Assembly (NCBI RefSeq): GCF_003086295.3
Contig: NC_092053.1
Span: 90,554,745-90,618,744, forward strand
Length of the DNA stretch: 64,000 nucleotides
Origin: Arachis hypogaea
Taxonomy: Eukaryota; Streptophyta; Magnoliopsida; Fabales; Fabaceae
Direction: 5' to 3'
Position numbers and translations under genes: made by a program. Below the pieces are notes generated by a model. The model worked only from the letters and a program-made list of their open reading frames with translations. It was not told the DNA's origin and did not search any database. Positions 22,208 to 31,897 of the stretch are shown here, piece after piece (the first letter of the stretch is position 1; each line of letters begins with the position of its first letter).

Positions 22208-22470
22208 CTATAAATGGCCATGTTGGAAGAGAAGTGAGTGCGTATGAAAATATTCACGGAGGCCATAGTTTTGGGGTGGTCAATATCGAGGGTAAAATTA
22301 TTTTGGACTTTTTCTCAACTTTTGATCTCCTTATTGCAAATACATGTTTTAAACATCTTATAACCTATAAGAGTGGCATGACAAGCTCTTAAATTGACTT
22401 ATTCTTGTTAAGGAGAGTCAATCAAAAATTTTGTATTAATTGTAAAATTATTCTGGGAATTTCGGGATTT
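22208..22470 (+). pseudogene. Non-LTR retrotransposon endonuclease fragment
   Basis: One frame reads NGHVGREVSAYENIHGGHSF, then IILDFFSTFDLLIANTCFKH, then LITYKSGMTSS with a TAA and IDLFLLRRVNQKFC. This order (N-GHVG, LDFF...FDL.IANT.F, T.KSG..SS.IDF.L) is that of an endonuclease/exonuclease/phosphatase domain in plant LINEs. The clade is perhaps RTE/BovB-like, which is tentative. Only about 85 residues remain, with one stop, between an LTR scrap and element D. Confidence 0.65.
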
Positions 22471-22728
22471 ATGTGGGTGCTTTGATGGAAATGAAAGAGG
22501 TAGTTCATCTAATTTGAGACATAAAGATCAACAAGAAGGTGAAGGGATGATTAGAGTATGGGATCCCAGCATATACTTCCACAATCAATATTCTTGGGAT
22601 CTCAATACTTGTTTGGAGTTGCTTGAGAGTTTGATGTGCTTTATTTGGGACCCCGGAGAAAAATGGACATGCAAACTTAGGTGGAGATTCAAGGAGGAAT
22701 GGAAGCATAAGCCACCTTGACATGAGCT
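22471..22728 (+). other. Gag-linked tail of element D
   Basis: This is similar in order to 19550-19790 of E: GAAGATCAACAA(G)AAGG, a 'gggatcccag' segment, 'cttgagagtttg', then AAGCATAAGCCACC. The frame is not open. It stops at the GAGCT duplication of element C and resumes at 41274. Confidence 0.5.
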
Positions 22729-23338
22729 TGATGTGTGGTATTTGTCGGTATAGAATTTACCAAAGAAATCTCGTCATGAGTATAGTTCTAAACCAACAAG
22801 CAATCCTCAATCAAAATTTAATTTGTTTGTCACAAGTACAAACCCTAATAAAAATAACCAAAGTATTTAAACCTTGGGTCGTCTCTCAAGGAATTGCAGA
22901 AAAGTGTTCATGTTATTGGTTATGGATTGTATATTTTGGGGTTTTGAAATAAGAGACAAGAAAAATAAATGGCAACAAAGTAAATGAAACTCAAATGATA
23001 AAAGGTCACTAACCACAATATGATAATTGCAAGGATCAATCCCATTAAGTCATCCTCTAACAAGTGAAGAAAAGTCAAATGAGCTTTATCAATCCCAATC
23101 CATAAGTTCTAGCCACTCACTAACTGACTTAGTGAAAGTTAGTGTCAATGGACGCCAATTATCAATCATGTGGACATTAGCAACTCAAGTTCACCCATGT
23201 TACCATCCCAAGCCAAGAATTGAAAATTCTACTCTAAAATCCAACCAAACATTTTATCAAACACTTGGAAGACATAAAAGAAAAGTAAGAAAAAATTGTA
23301 AGAAATGTAAATTGATGAGAGAATTTTTGCTGGTTTAG
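22729..23338 (-). repeat. 3' LTR of element C, truncated
   Basis: It is homologous to 39803-40440 of the right LTR (shared TAGTTCTAAACCAACAA and AATCAAAATTTAATTT). The remaining roughly 0.8 kb of the LTR (the U3 side, including the word array) is missing. Confidence 0.75.
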
Positions 23339-23344
23339 AATCAA

Positions 23345-23580
23345 TCAAAACAAGAATCAATTCGTTAGTAGCATAGTCCAAACCAACAATGAATTCTCAT
23401 AATCAAATGTTAATTCCATGGATGTCACAATCAAAACACAATATAACCGAGAGTATTTAGACTCCGGGTCATCTTCCCTAGGAGTTGCAAATGAAGTGCT
23501 AGGATTATTGGCTATGATTAATTGCAAGAGAGGCAAGAAATGTAAATAGTAAGAAAGTAACTTAACATGTAAGAATTTAA
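23345..23580 (-). repeat. LTR-end fragment of another family inside C
   Basis: Order CATAGTCCAAACCAACAATG, GATGTCACAATC, CGAGAGTATTTAGACTCCGG and CCCTAGGAGTTGCAAATG follows the layout of minus-strand LTR ends but differs in sequence from the LTRs of B and C. Bases 23590-23780 then match 3' non-coding sequence of B (26090-26280). Confidence 0.5.
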
Positions 23581-23779
23581 ATACAGTACTTTTCATAGGT
23601 TGTAATGGGGCTAGGGTCAAGGTAGGATTGTATATGGTTAAGTGAGCTTGAAATTTGAATCTTTGATTAACCTAAGCTCTTACCAAACACATATAACAAC
23701 TTATACAATTCTAATACAGTACCTAGCTACCCATAATTCTCATTTTTCACATACTCATGCATTCTCTTTCAATTCATAA

Positions 23780-23876
23780 CCCATATGCATTGGTATTATG
23801 ATGGATGAGGGTCATAGGAAGGTATTTGGTAAAAAAGGGCTTGTGAGTATAGTTGAAGGTTATGTTGAGGATGAGG
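23780..23876 (-). pseudogene. gag leader remnant of element C, downstream part
   Basis: Read on the minus strand it continues the frame of 39387-39632 after the TTCAT site with PHPQHNLQLYSQALFYQIPS. With element B removed, the two parts form one Tyr/Gln/Asn/Pro-rich reading frame, which supports the nested insertion. It ends at a deletion. Confidence 0.6.
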
Positions 23877-23881
23877 TTCAT

Positions 23882-25657
23882 TGACAACGCCCCAGCGGTG
23901 TGTTGGTAGATTTCTCTTTAATAACACCTCGTTGTGAGTATAGCTCTACCAACAACAATCCTCGGGGGGTCAAATTTAGAAGAGGGATTTGGTTGTCACA
24001 AGTTCAACCCCAATAGAAATAACCGAAGTATTCAAACCTCGGGTCGTCTCACAAGGAATGGGCAAACATGTGCTTCGACATTGGTTAGAAATCCGGGGTT
24101 GTGAGTTATGAGCATGAAAATAAATGGAAATCTTAACAAGCAAGTAATCTTAAATTGCAATAAAATAATTCAACTACCTACGCAAAACTTAATCAATTCC
24201 AATGAACAAGCAATATTCCACTTAATTCTACTTTAAACCAAACAAGTAACTATACCTAAGGCAATTGAAATTGGAAATTGGTTTTCAAATATGAATGACA
24301 AAAGCAACTCTTGACTAGGCATGGGAATTGGGATCACAACCCTTGACCAACAACTATATCTTGACAATTATGAGGAACCAAGCTCATTAAGTCTACCCCC
24401 AAAGTCTTAAGTACGTGATATCTACCCCTAGACTTGAGGTATGTCAAATGGCTTTAGCCACATCAACCCATAAGTCCCAACCTACCTACTAATTAAATTA
24501 GTAGTGGGTTGGCGTCAATGAGTATAAAATTGACCACCAAGGGCTCCGAAATCATCAAATCTATTAGACCCAATGACTCAAGTTTACCCAATTCCCTTGA
24601 CCTAGGCCAAGAGTGGAAAAGACTACTCCATAATCAAAGTAAACAAATCATCAAACACTTGGTAAGCATTAATAAAAGACATGTTCAAAATAGCAATTAA
24701 ATTGAATTCCATAAATACCCACTAACAATTATCAACATACAATCAAGTAATCAACAAGATTAAACATAGAAATCATCAATGTAACATCAACAAGTCAAGA
24801 TTCACAACATTCATGAAATGGGCATAAAATGACAATTGACAAGAATCATAAAACTATCACTAAATGTAAGCAAGATTGTAACAAAGAATTCAAATTGAAC
24901 AATTAAAACTGTAATTAACAAAATCCAATTCACAAATCAACAAGGGAAGATCAAAATGGAAACTAGATCTAGAGAGGAACAAGGGTTTCTCTCTCTAGAA
25001 TAATCAAAGAACCAAAAAAACTAGCTAAAATTGTGTCCTAGTGTAAAATGAGTCATATCTCTCTTTCCCCCTAGCATTCTTGGGTCTTTTCCATGCAGAA
25101 ACAGCTTGAATTTGGGCCTCCTTGGCCTCAGAAATTGCCAGGCACGATTTCTCTTAATGAGGTCACGTGCAGCTTTCCACGTGTGCGCGCCATGCGTGCG
25201 CGCGCGCCGATTGCTTTTATGATCCACGCGTGCGCGCCAGTTGCGCGTGCGTGTCGATAGGAATCTTCCAATCTGCGCGGATGCGTCCATCCTTTCGCGC
25301 CGCTTCCAGCCAATCCCATCCATGCGTGTGCGTGGAATGCGCGGACGCGCCGATGCTACTGCTCCCAAGACTTCAATTCTTCATGTTCCTCCCTTTTTGT
25401 ACATGCTCTCTCCCTCTCTCCTAAGTCATTCCTACCCTATAATTCCTGAAATTACTCAACAAAAACATCACAGCATCGAATGGCAATAGAAGAGGATTAA
25501 AATATGGCAATTTCAAGGCAAAATAAGCATGTTTTTCATCATAGAGCAACATTGGGAAGTGAACACAAAACCATACATTTCTTGTGAATAAGTGTTAGAA
25601 ATATTGATAAAATCCCCCAAAATAAGCACAAGATAACCACAAAATCGGGGTTTATCA
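23882..25657 (-). repeat. 3' LTR of element B
   Basis: It is 1776 bp. On the + strand it starts TGACAACGCCCC and ends CGGGGTTTATCA. It pairs with 37610-39386 and contains the CGCGTGCGCG word array at 25177-25357. Confidence 0.92.
25177..25357 (-). repeat. CGCGTGCGCG word array in the B LTR
   Basis: GC-rich words (CGTGTGCGCGCC, CGTGCGCGCGCG, CGCGTGCGTGTCG) lie in AT-rich LTR. The 5' LTR copy lies at 38905-39085 with several substitutions. Confidence 0.75.
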
Positions 25658-25673
25658 AATCTCCCCACACTTA
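25658..25673 (-). other. Polypurine tract of element B
   Basis: On the minus strand it reads TAAGTGTGGGGAGATT, directly before the LTR start TGATAAACCCC. It is the plus-strand cDNA primer. Confidence 0.85.
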
Positions 25674-27140
25674 AACCAAGCATGTCCTCATGCTTAAAAT
25701 AAAAAGACCAAAGATTATGATGGGAAAGGATTTATGAAATGCTAAGTACCTAAACGGATGCATGCAACTAATGTAAAATCATCTACCTACTTGGTCAAAA
25801 GTGAATCCATCCTTCAAGAATACATGTGAGCATATAGGGTGAAGATAGTATGCGATTCATGAATCCTACTAAATTGAATATCACTAAAGAGTGCATATAA
25901 CTTGCTAAACGAACGCTTGTGAAAGTCGGGAACAAGCATTGAGCCTCGAACCCTCATCGGAAATGTATCCGCTCTATTCGCTCAAGTGTCTAGGGTTCAT
26001 CACTCAATCTACTCCTAATCATACTTTCCAAGCTTTGTCTTTCATCTAATCAATCAATAATTACTTAATGCATGCTTACAAGTATCATGAGGTCTTATTC
26101 ATGGGTTGTAATGGGGCTAGGGTGAAGGTAAGGATGTATATGGCTAAGTGGGCTTAAAATTTGAGTCCTTGATCAACCTCGGATCCCACTAGACACTTAA
26201 AACAACCTATACAACTACAATACATTCCTAGCTACCCTTGAATTTTACCTTTTTTTGTATACTCATGCATCCTTTTCAATCCACCTACTATATGCATTGT
26301 TTTTATTACTTTATCTTGGGGCATTTTTGTCCACTTTCATTGCTTTCTTTCTCCTTTTTTTTTTTTGACATTATCATCATCCCCTTTTCTTTGGGGTTTC
26401 TTTGTGAACCAAAGTGTCAATGCATACAGTGTAATCATTTAGCACATGAGTATATTCCCAAGATCCTAGAATTTTCAATTACACTACAATTACATGCCTA
26501 TATACCTACCCGAATTTCCAAAGTATACCCCTCCTATTTGAATGATACACATCCTAACTCACCTAAGCTAATCAAGGATTCAAATTCAGAGACATTCATG
26601 GTTTTTCACTTAGGATTGTTGATGTGCTCTGTTTAAGAACAAGAGGGTTTATCCAAGGCTCAAAATTGGTTAGCAATGGTAGATATAAAGGGTTAAGGCT
26701 ATTTGGGAAAAGTGACTGTTGAAATGATGGCCTCAATCATGCAAATGCATTCATACACAAAGCAATGGACATATAGAATTAGACAAAGCAAGGATCACAC
26801 TCATAGAGAGAGAGATATGCACACAAGAATGGAAATAATGGTTAAAAGATGTAACCATGCAATAGGCTCAAAACTTTCTTGCTTGTGTTCTTAACCCAAT
26901 CACTATGTTCCAAAATACATTCTTAAAGCAAGTTTGCTGCAGCAAAATTTTGGTAGGTCACCCAGAACACAGTTTTTTGGAAAGAAAGTTATTGTTTTGA
27001 CCAAGTAACTCTATAGAAATTAACCATCATGCAAAGAGTTTTACAAGCAAGACTAACTACACATGCAATATAAAAAAAAAGAAAGATAAATCCATGGGTA
27101 TTGAGGAGAAGAGAGTGTTACCCATGGAGATCGGTCAAAC
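25674..27140 (-). other. 3' non-coding region of element B
   Basis: It is AT-rich with no credible coding sequence. A stretch near 26090-26220 (GGTTGTAATGGGGCTAGGGT...) recurs in C (23590-23700) and, in opposite orientation, in D (62090-62170). It is therefore a conserved part of the 3' region in these families. Confidence 0.7.
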
Positions 27141-27156
27141 GACCTCCCCACACTTT
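27141..27156 (-). other. Second polypurine tract behind ORF3 of B
   Basis: On the minus strand it reads AAAGTGTGGGGAGGTC, nearly the same as the LTR-adjacent tract 1.5 kb further on. It overlaps the ORF3 stop codon by two bases. Element D has an equivalent at 43748-43764. Confidence 0.6.
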
Positions 27157-28023
27157 AGAAATTAGCACGGTCCTTCGTGCTGCGAATGATACGCAAGGGA
27201 CGGTCGGGACCGGAGTCTTCACTATCCCCTCCATTAGAACTTTCATCGCTTGGGTTCGAGGTGGATGTGAATATCTCAGGTTCCTCCATGCTAGGGGAAA
27301 CACAATGCAGAAGTTTCTTGATGTAAGTATATCGGCGGTGGTTACGCCTCTCATATCTATCAAGCTTCCGATGAAGATCTTCTATCCTTTGATGTGTGGA
27401 TCTCAGTGGTGGTGATGATGAACTAGAAGGAAAAAGAAGTGGCGGGGCCATGTCGAGGCTTGGTTTGTTCATGGGAAGATATAGGTATTTTCTGCTTGGG
27501 ACCACATCGCCCTTGCCGGAACCATAATCTTCTTATCCTTGGCTTCCCAAGAAACACCCGCAGCAGCAACTAAGTCAGATACCAAAGCTAGAAATGGCAG
27601 GTTACCCCGGTCATGAACTTGACTCATTGCTTGCTTGACAAGACGGGGGATGTTCACCGGCTTCTCCGTGAGAATACACCAAACAAGCAAGGCAAGGTCC
27701 GCCGTGATGGACGACTTGTGAGTGCTAGGTAGCACATTATGAGATAGGATCTGGGCCCAAGCTCTAGCTTCCACAGTGAGGAAGCGAGTGTCAATACTCT
27801 TGGGCCTCATCCGCAGTCGACCTTGGATCCAAAAAGATTCTGGCTCAGCAATGACTCGGAGGATCGAGTCCCAATCGAATCCATACTCTTCTCGCTGACG
27901 TAGGACTTTTTGGTATCCATCCATGGCACCTGGCACTGGTAAAACATTAAGTACTTGCTGAATAGCCTCTTCTGAAACTGAGACTTGCTTACAGCGCACG
28001 TATACCGATTGAAGAGAGGGAAG
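27155..28023 (-). pseudogene. ORF3 of element B, C-terminal part
   Basis: This continues the frame of 29851-30233 after removal of solo LTR H. Residues SLQSVYVRCKQVSVSEEAIQ lead into FWIQGRLRMRPKSIDTRFLT, ARAWAQILSHNVLPSTHKSS and LALLVWCILTEKPVNIPRLV. This matches the plant domain annotated as putative plant transposon protein, found in the third, env-position ORF of Athila-type elements; its function is unknown. After a frameshift near 27490, the tail (27505-27155) has a basic coiled segment (HQRIEDLHRKLDRYERRNHR) and an acidic Ser-rich end. No transmembrane segment is seen. Confidence 0.75.
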
Positions 28024-29850
28024 TGATGAGTATTTTGGTGAAAAATAAATTTCTCCCAAAACACACAAATCTAACCGGCAAGTGCACCGGGTCGCATCAA
28101 GTAATAATAACTCACGGGAGTGAGGTCGATCCCACAGGGATTGAAGGATTGAGCAATTTTAGCTTAGTGGTTAATTTAGTCAAGCGAATCAAGATTTGGT
28201 TGAGTGTTTTGTGATGTGCAGAAATTAAATTGCATGGAAGTAAAGAGAACAGGGAATTAAAGTGCTGAATCTTAAAGAACAAGAAATTAAATAGCAGAAA
28301 CTTAGAATGCAAGAAATGTAAATAGCGGAATCTTAAAGTGCAAGAAATGTAACGGCTGGAATTGTAAAGGGAATTGGGGGTTAGATTTGCAGAATTTAAA
28401 CAAGGAAAAGTTGAATTGCATTAAACAGAAGGGTAAAAGGGAATTGGGATTGAATCGGATCTGAAACAGAAGAGTAAATGAACATATAAAGCAGTAAACA
28501 GAGAATTGAAAATGGGAAATCAGATCTCAGGACCCAGAGACTAGAAAACCAAGTCTAGATCTCAATGCCTTCCTAGATCCAATAAGAACAATTGAAAGGA
28601 AATTGTAAATTGCAAGGAAAGTAGATGAGAAGCAAGTAACAGAAACGGAAATTCAATTAAGCAGTAAATAAACAGAGAGATCCAAGGATGAGATTGAAAC
28701 AGAATTTCTTCAAATCTCTAACCCAAGATCCAAGACAAGTGTAATTGAAATTGAAAGCAATAAAACTAAGAGGAAGAGAAGTGAATTCTCCTTCCCCAAG
28801 ACAAAGAAATTAAAGTTCACTCAACATCAAAAGCTCTCCGAAAACTATTATGAAAATTCCAAAAAGAAAGCTCCCCGAAGAACTTGAATTCTATCCTATT
28901 TATACACTTTCTTCCAATGATCTTCAAGCCTTGAGTTGGGCCTTTGCTCTTGGTGGAATTGGGTTGAAAGAGGCCTTGGTTGATTGCTCTTGGAGTTTGA
29001 AGAAGAACCAAAGTGAACCAATTGAACCGGGTTGGAGTTTTGCAAAAGTTGGAGTAAAAGTTTGAGCCAAAGTTAGGGGTCTAACTTTGGCTCCAACTTT
29101 TCATATCAGCTAGCACAATTTGCTGATACCAATGTTGGTGCCAAAGTTAGGGGTCTAACTTTGGCTCCAACGTTGGCCCTTTCTAGTACACTCATGGCGC
29201 CAACGTTAGCCTCCAAGTTAGGGGTCTAACGTTGGCGCAAACTTTTGCTCCTCTCCCTTGTATTTTCATGTGCCAACGTTAGCCTCCAAGTTAGGGGTCT
29301 AACGTTGGCGCAAACGTTAGGTGGCCAGGGAGGAGTTTCTCATGCCAACGTTAGCCTCAAAGTTAGGGGGCTAACGTTGGCGCAAACTTTTGGTGCCCAG
29401 GGGAGAAATTTCAAGTTCCAACGTTAGCCTCCAAGTTAGGGGGCTAACGTTGGGGCTAACTTTTCAACCAAAAGTTTGTGCAAAAGTTTGATGCTAACTT
29501 TAGGTCCAGCTTTTTGCTTCCTGGTTCAATTTCACTTATTCCATTGTCCTCTCTTCACTCCTAGCCATTCCTTCTTGCTTTAACCTTTCTCCAAGCTTTC
29601 TTCACCTATCATTAATCAACCAAACACATCAAAGCTATGCTCAAAATCATGAGATATTCATTCTTTCATAATATGCAACAAATATAGCATAAAACCTCAT
29701 GAAATGGCACGAATTCATTCATGGTTGATTCAATCAAGGGAAACATGAAAATCTACTCAATTAGCTTGCTTATGGTTCAAGAAAGTGCATAATTCTAATG
29801 AAAACAAAAGGAAAAGACTAGTTAAAATAGGCTAGGATGACTTGTCATCA
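28024..29850 (-). mobile_element. H: solo LTR inside ORF3 of element B
   Basis: It is 1827 bp and on the + strand starts TGATGAGTATTTTGG and ends CTTGTCATCA. Perfect GGAAG duplications flank it (28019-28023 and 29851-29855). It is related to the LTR of element A (shared AGTAATAATAACTCACG and GATCCCACAGGGATTGAAGG). It is a recombination product of a full element, leaving one LTR. Confidence 0.92.
29050..29470 (-). repeat. CCAACGTTAGCC tandem array in solo LTR H
   Basis: About six copies of GCCAACGTTAGCCTCCAAG and GGGGTCTAACGTTGGCGCA lie at 60-70 base spacing. The layout is the same as the array of A (11333-11815) but the words differ. Confidence 0.85.
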
Positions 29851-30233
29851 GGAAGGTGGTAGTTAGTATAAAATTCTTACACCCAAGAGAGGTTGATTTC
29901 TCTTGGTTTCCTCAAGAGAAACTCCCATCCTCGCTGTTCAATTCGGGGCAGAATATAAGGCGCAACCTTGTCCGGCGGAGCTAGTAGATGCTCAAGATGA
30001 TAGTTCCTTACGGCTATGAAAGGGAACTTAAGTTCACAGAAGTGGTTGGGGAACTTTGAAGAGTCTCTTGTTGGTTTGCCCTTGTCATTCTCATCAATAG
30101 GAGCGGGTGTCTTTCCGTTCTTTGATAAGGGTTTGGCTCCTATTGAAGAACGCGCCTTAGAATTTGATTTTTGGGGTGCCCTCTTTGCGGCCGGTTTTCT
30201 TGGAGCTATCTCTTTGCCCTTCTTGGTGGCCAT
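29851..30233 (-). pseudogene. ORF3 of element B, N-terminal part
   Basis: The ATG at 30233 opens MATKKGKEIAPRKPAAKRAP, a Lys/Arg/Ser-rich basic stretch that could be a nuclear-targeting or nucleic-acid-binding tail. The domain start FCELKFPFIAVRNYHLEHLL and IEQRGWEFLLRKPREINLSW follow. A TAA interrupts at 29877-29879. The frame then reads EFYTNYHLP up to the GGAAG duplication, where solo LTR H splits it. The other half is at 28023-27155. Confidence 0.75.
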
Positions 30234-31109
30234 CCTAAAAAGGAAGAGAAAGAAGAAAAACATTAAACCCAAGAAATAATTGAATGAAAACATGCAAGTG
30301 ACTTGTAATGCCCATGACGAATATGAAAGCAAGAGGTATGTCACTTGTTATGGGATACAAGAGGAAGTAAGACATGCAAAGGCATGAGAAGAGTAGTCTC
30401 AAGCATCCTTAATAAAAAGCAAGTCATGTTCAATTAATATGGAATTGGTAAGTATAAACTTGAAACACACAAATTAGACTCAATGCATTCAAGAAGAAAC
30501 AAGTGAATGAGGAGGGAGCACCCAATTGAAAGTACATGGCTAAATTGAGCCAAAATGGTATATGTGCATTTCCTCGAACACTTGGCGTGCAATAATCAAG
30601 CAATGAGCAATTATGAGATACCAAACCAATTCAAAGCCCATAATGGAACATCAATCATCGCATAAACATCACACAATGGTAAAAGAGTGACAAAAGATCT
30701 AGTGATGCAAATTAAGTTCAAGTTCAACATCCATGGAGAAATAAAGAAAAGAGAGGAAAAATAAGCAAACAAAAACAAGAAACATCATCATCAAGTAAAA
30801 GAGAAACTAAGTAAGGCAACAAGAAGCATCTACTTAGAAGAAATAGCATAAAGAAAAGTGGAATTAAAGGAAAGGAAGAAGTTAAACCTTGAAGAGTATG
30901 AAAAAGCAAGGTTGAATCTTCTTTTGTGAAGATGAGAGAGGAAATAGGAGAAGTGTAGCGCCACCGGAAAAGGGTGGTTGTCACCGGTGAGTGGCCGGAG
31001 ACAATGGTGGTGGTTTGTGGAAGAAGAAGAAGAGAAGAGAAATGATGAAGAGAGTGGGAGAATGAACTAAGAAAGAAAAAGAAGTGTGAGTGAGAAAGGA
31101 AGTGAAACG
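30234..31109 (-). other. Non-coding spacer of B between GC array and ORF3
   Basis: It is AT-rich with purine runs on the + strand around 30860-31090 (pyrimidine-rich in element RNA). It corresponds to the CT-rich stretch in front of ORF3 in D (41340-42510). The minus-strand frame near 30724-31367 is low complexity plus repeat translation. Confidence 0.55.
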
Positions 31110-31665
31110 GCGCGAAGTATAAAACTGACTCGCGCAACCGGCGCGCGCACGCAAGGTGCGCTGACGCGTCGGTGAAGGTATGACCTGAGGGCGTGTGCGC
31201 GTAAGTGGCACGCGCACACGAGAGGAGTTGTGCCCTAGGCACAAAAGTGGCACAAACCTGGCTCTAGTCTCTGGTTTTTGTACCAGGGTGACCCAGGGGA
31301 GGCATGCGCGCGGACGCGCACCATGCGCGGACGCGTGCTTGTGGTATTCTACAACTGGCGCGGGCACACACTACGCGCGGACGCGTCAGTTTTGGCACAA
31401 AGTTGGCCCAATCGTGGCACAACTCTCCGGTTTTTGTACCAGAGACTTCACATAGCCCCATCGGCGCGCGCGCGCACTGTGCGCTTGCACGTCGATGGTC
31501 AACTGGCAATGGTGCACGCAGGCGGCATGTACGCGAACGCGTGGGTGCCTGGCGCGAGTTGGGCACAAAGTTGGCCTGACTCTCAGGTTTTTGGCCTGAA
31601 AATGGAAATTCGCAACTGGCGCGCTTGCGCACTGTGCGCCTGCGCATCGGTGCCCTTTTCAAAGA
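31110..31665 (-). repeat. GC-rich word array with ~160-190 bp higher-order repeats in B
   Basis: Three diverged units each combine CGCGCGGACGCG-type words with GGCACAAAGTTGG and TGGTTTTTGTACCAG segments (around 31265, 31430 and 31585). It is strikingly GC-rich against the surroundings. Frames on both strands across it look long only because the repeat lacks stops. Confidence 0.75.
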
Positions 31666-31837
31666 AAAATTTTTGTTTTGTTTATCTCTTTTCACAACCT
31701 ATCTATATGAACATTCTACCTATTTAACAGAATCAACAAAGCTAGCATTCCTAAGCACTCAATCGATCATCAAAAGATCATAAAATTCAAAGAACTAAAG
31801 ATACTAAAGATGGTATAAACAAGGAAGATCTTACCAC

Positions 31838-31887
31838 GGTGGGGTGCCTCCCACCAAGCACTTTTCTTTAACGTCCTTAAGTTGGAC
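31838..31887 (-). other. Twin-hairpin element behind integrase (element B copy)
   Basis: On the minus strand: hairpin 1 GTCC / AACTTAA / GGAC (31887-31873), linker GTTAAAGAAAAGTGCTT, hairpin 2 GGTGGG / AGGCAC / CCCACC (31855-31838). It begins 11 bases after the integrase stop codon. Confidence 0.65.
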
Positions 31888-31897
31888 GGTCCTCTTC

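Noticed and set aside
27101..27415. Plus-strand frame opposite the ORF3 tail of B
   Set aside because: It is antisense to a recognised coding segment, with no domain or signal of its own.
30724..31727. Several overlapping 90-170 codon frames on both strands
   Set aside because: They cover the GC-rich word array and pyrimidine-rich flanks. The repeat units simply lack stop codons.
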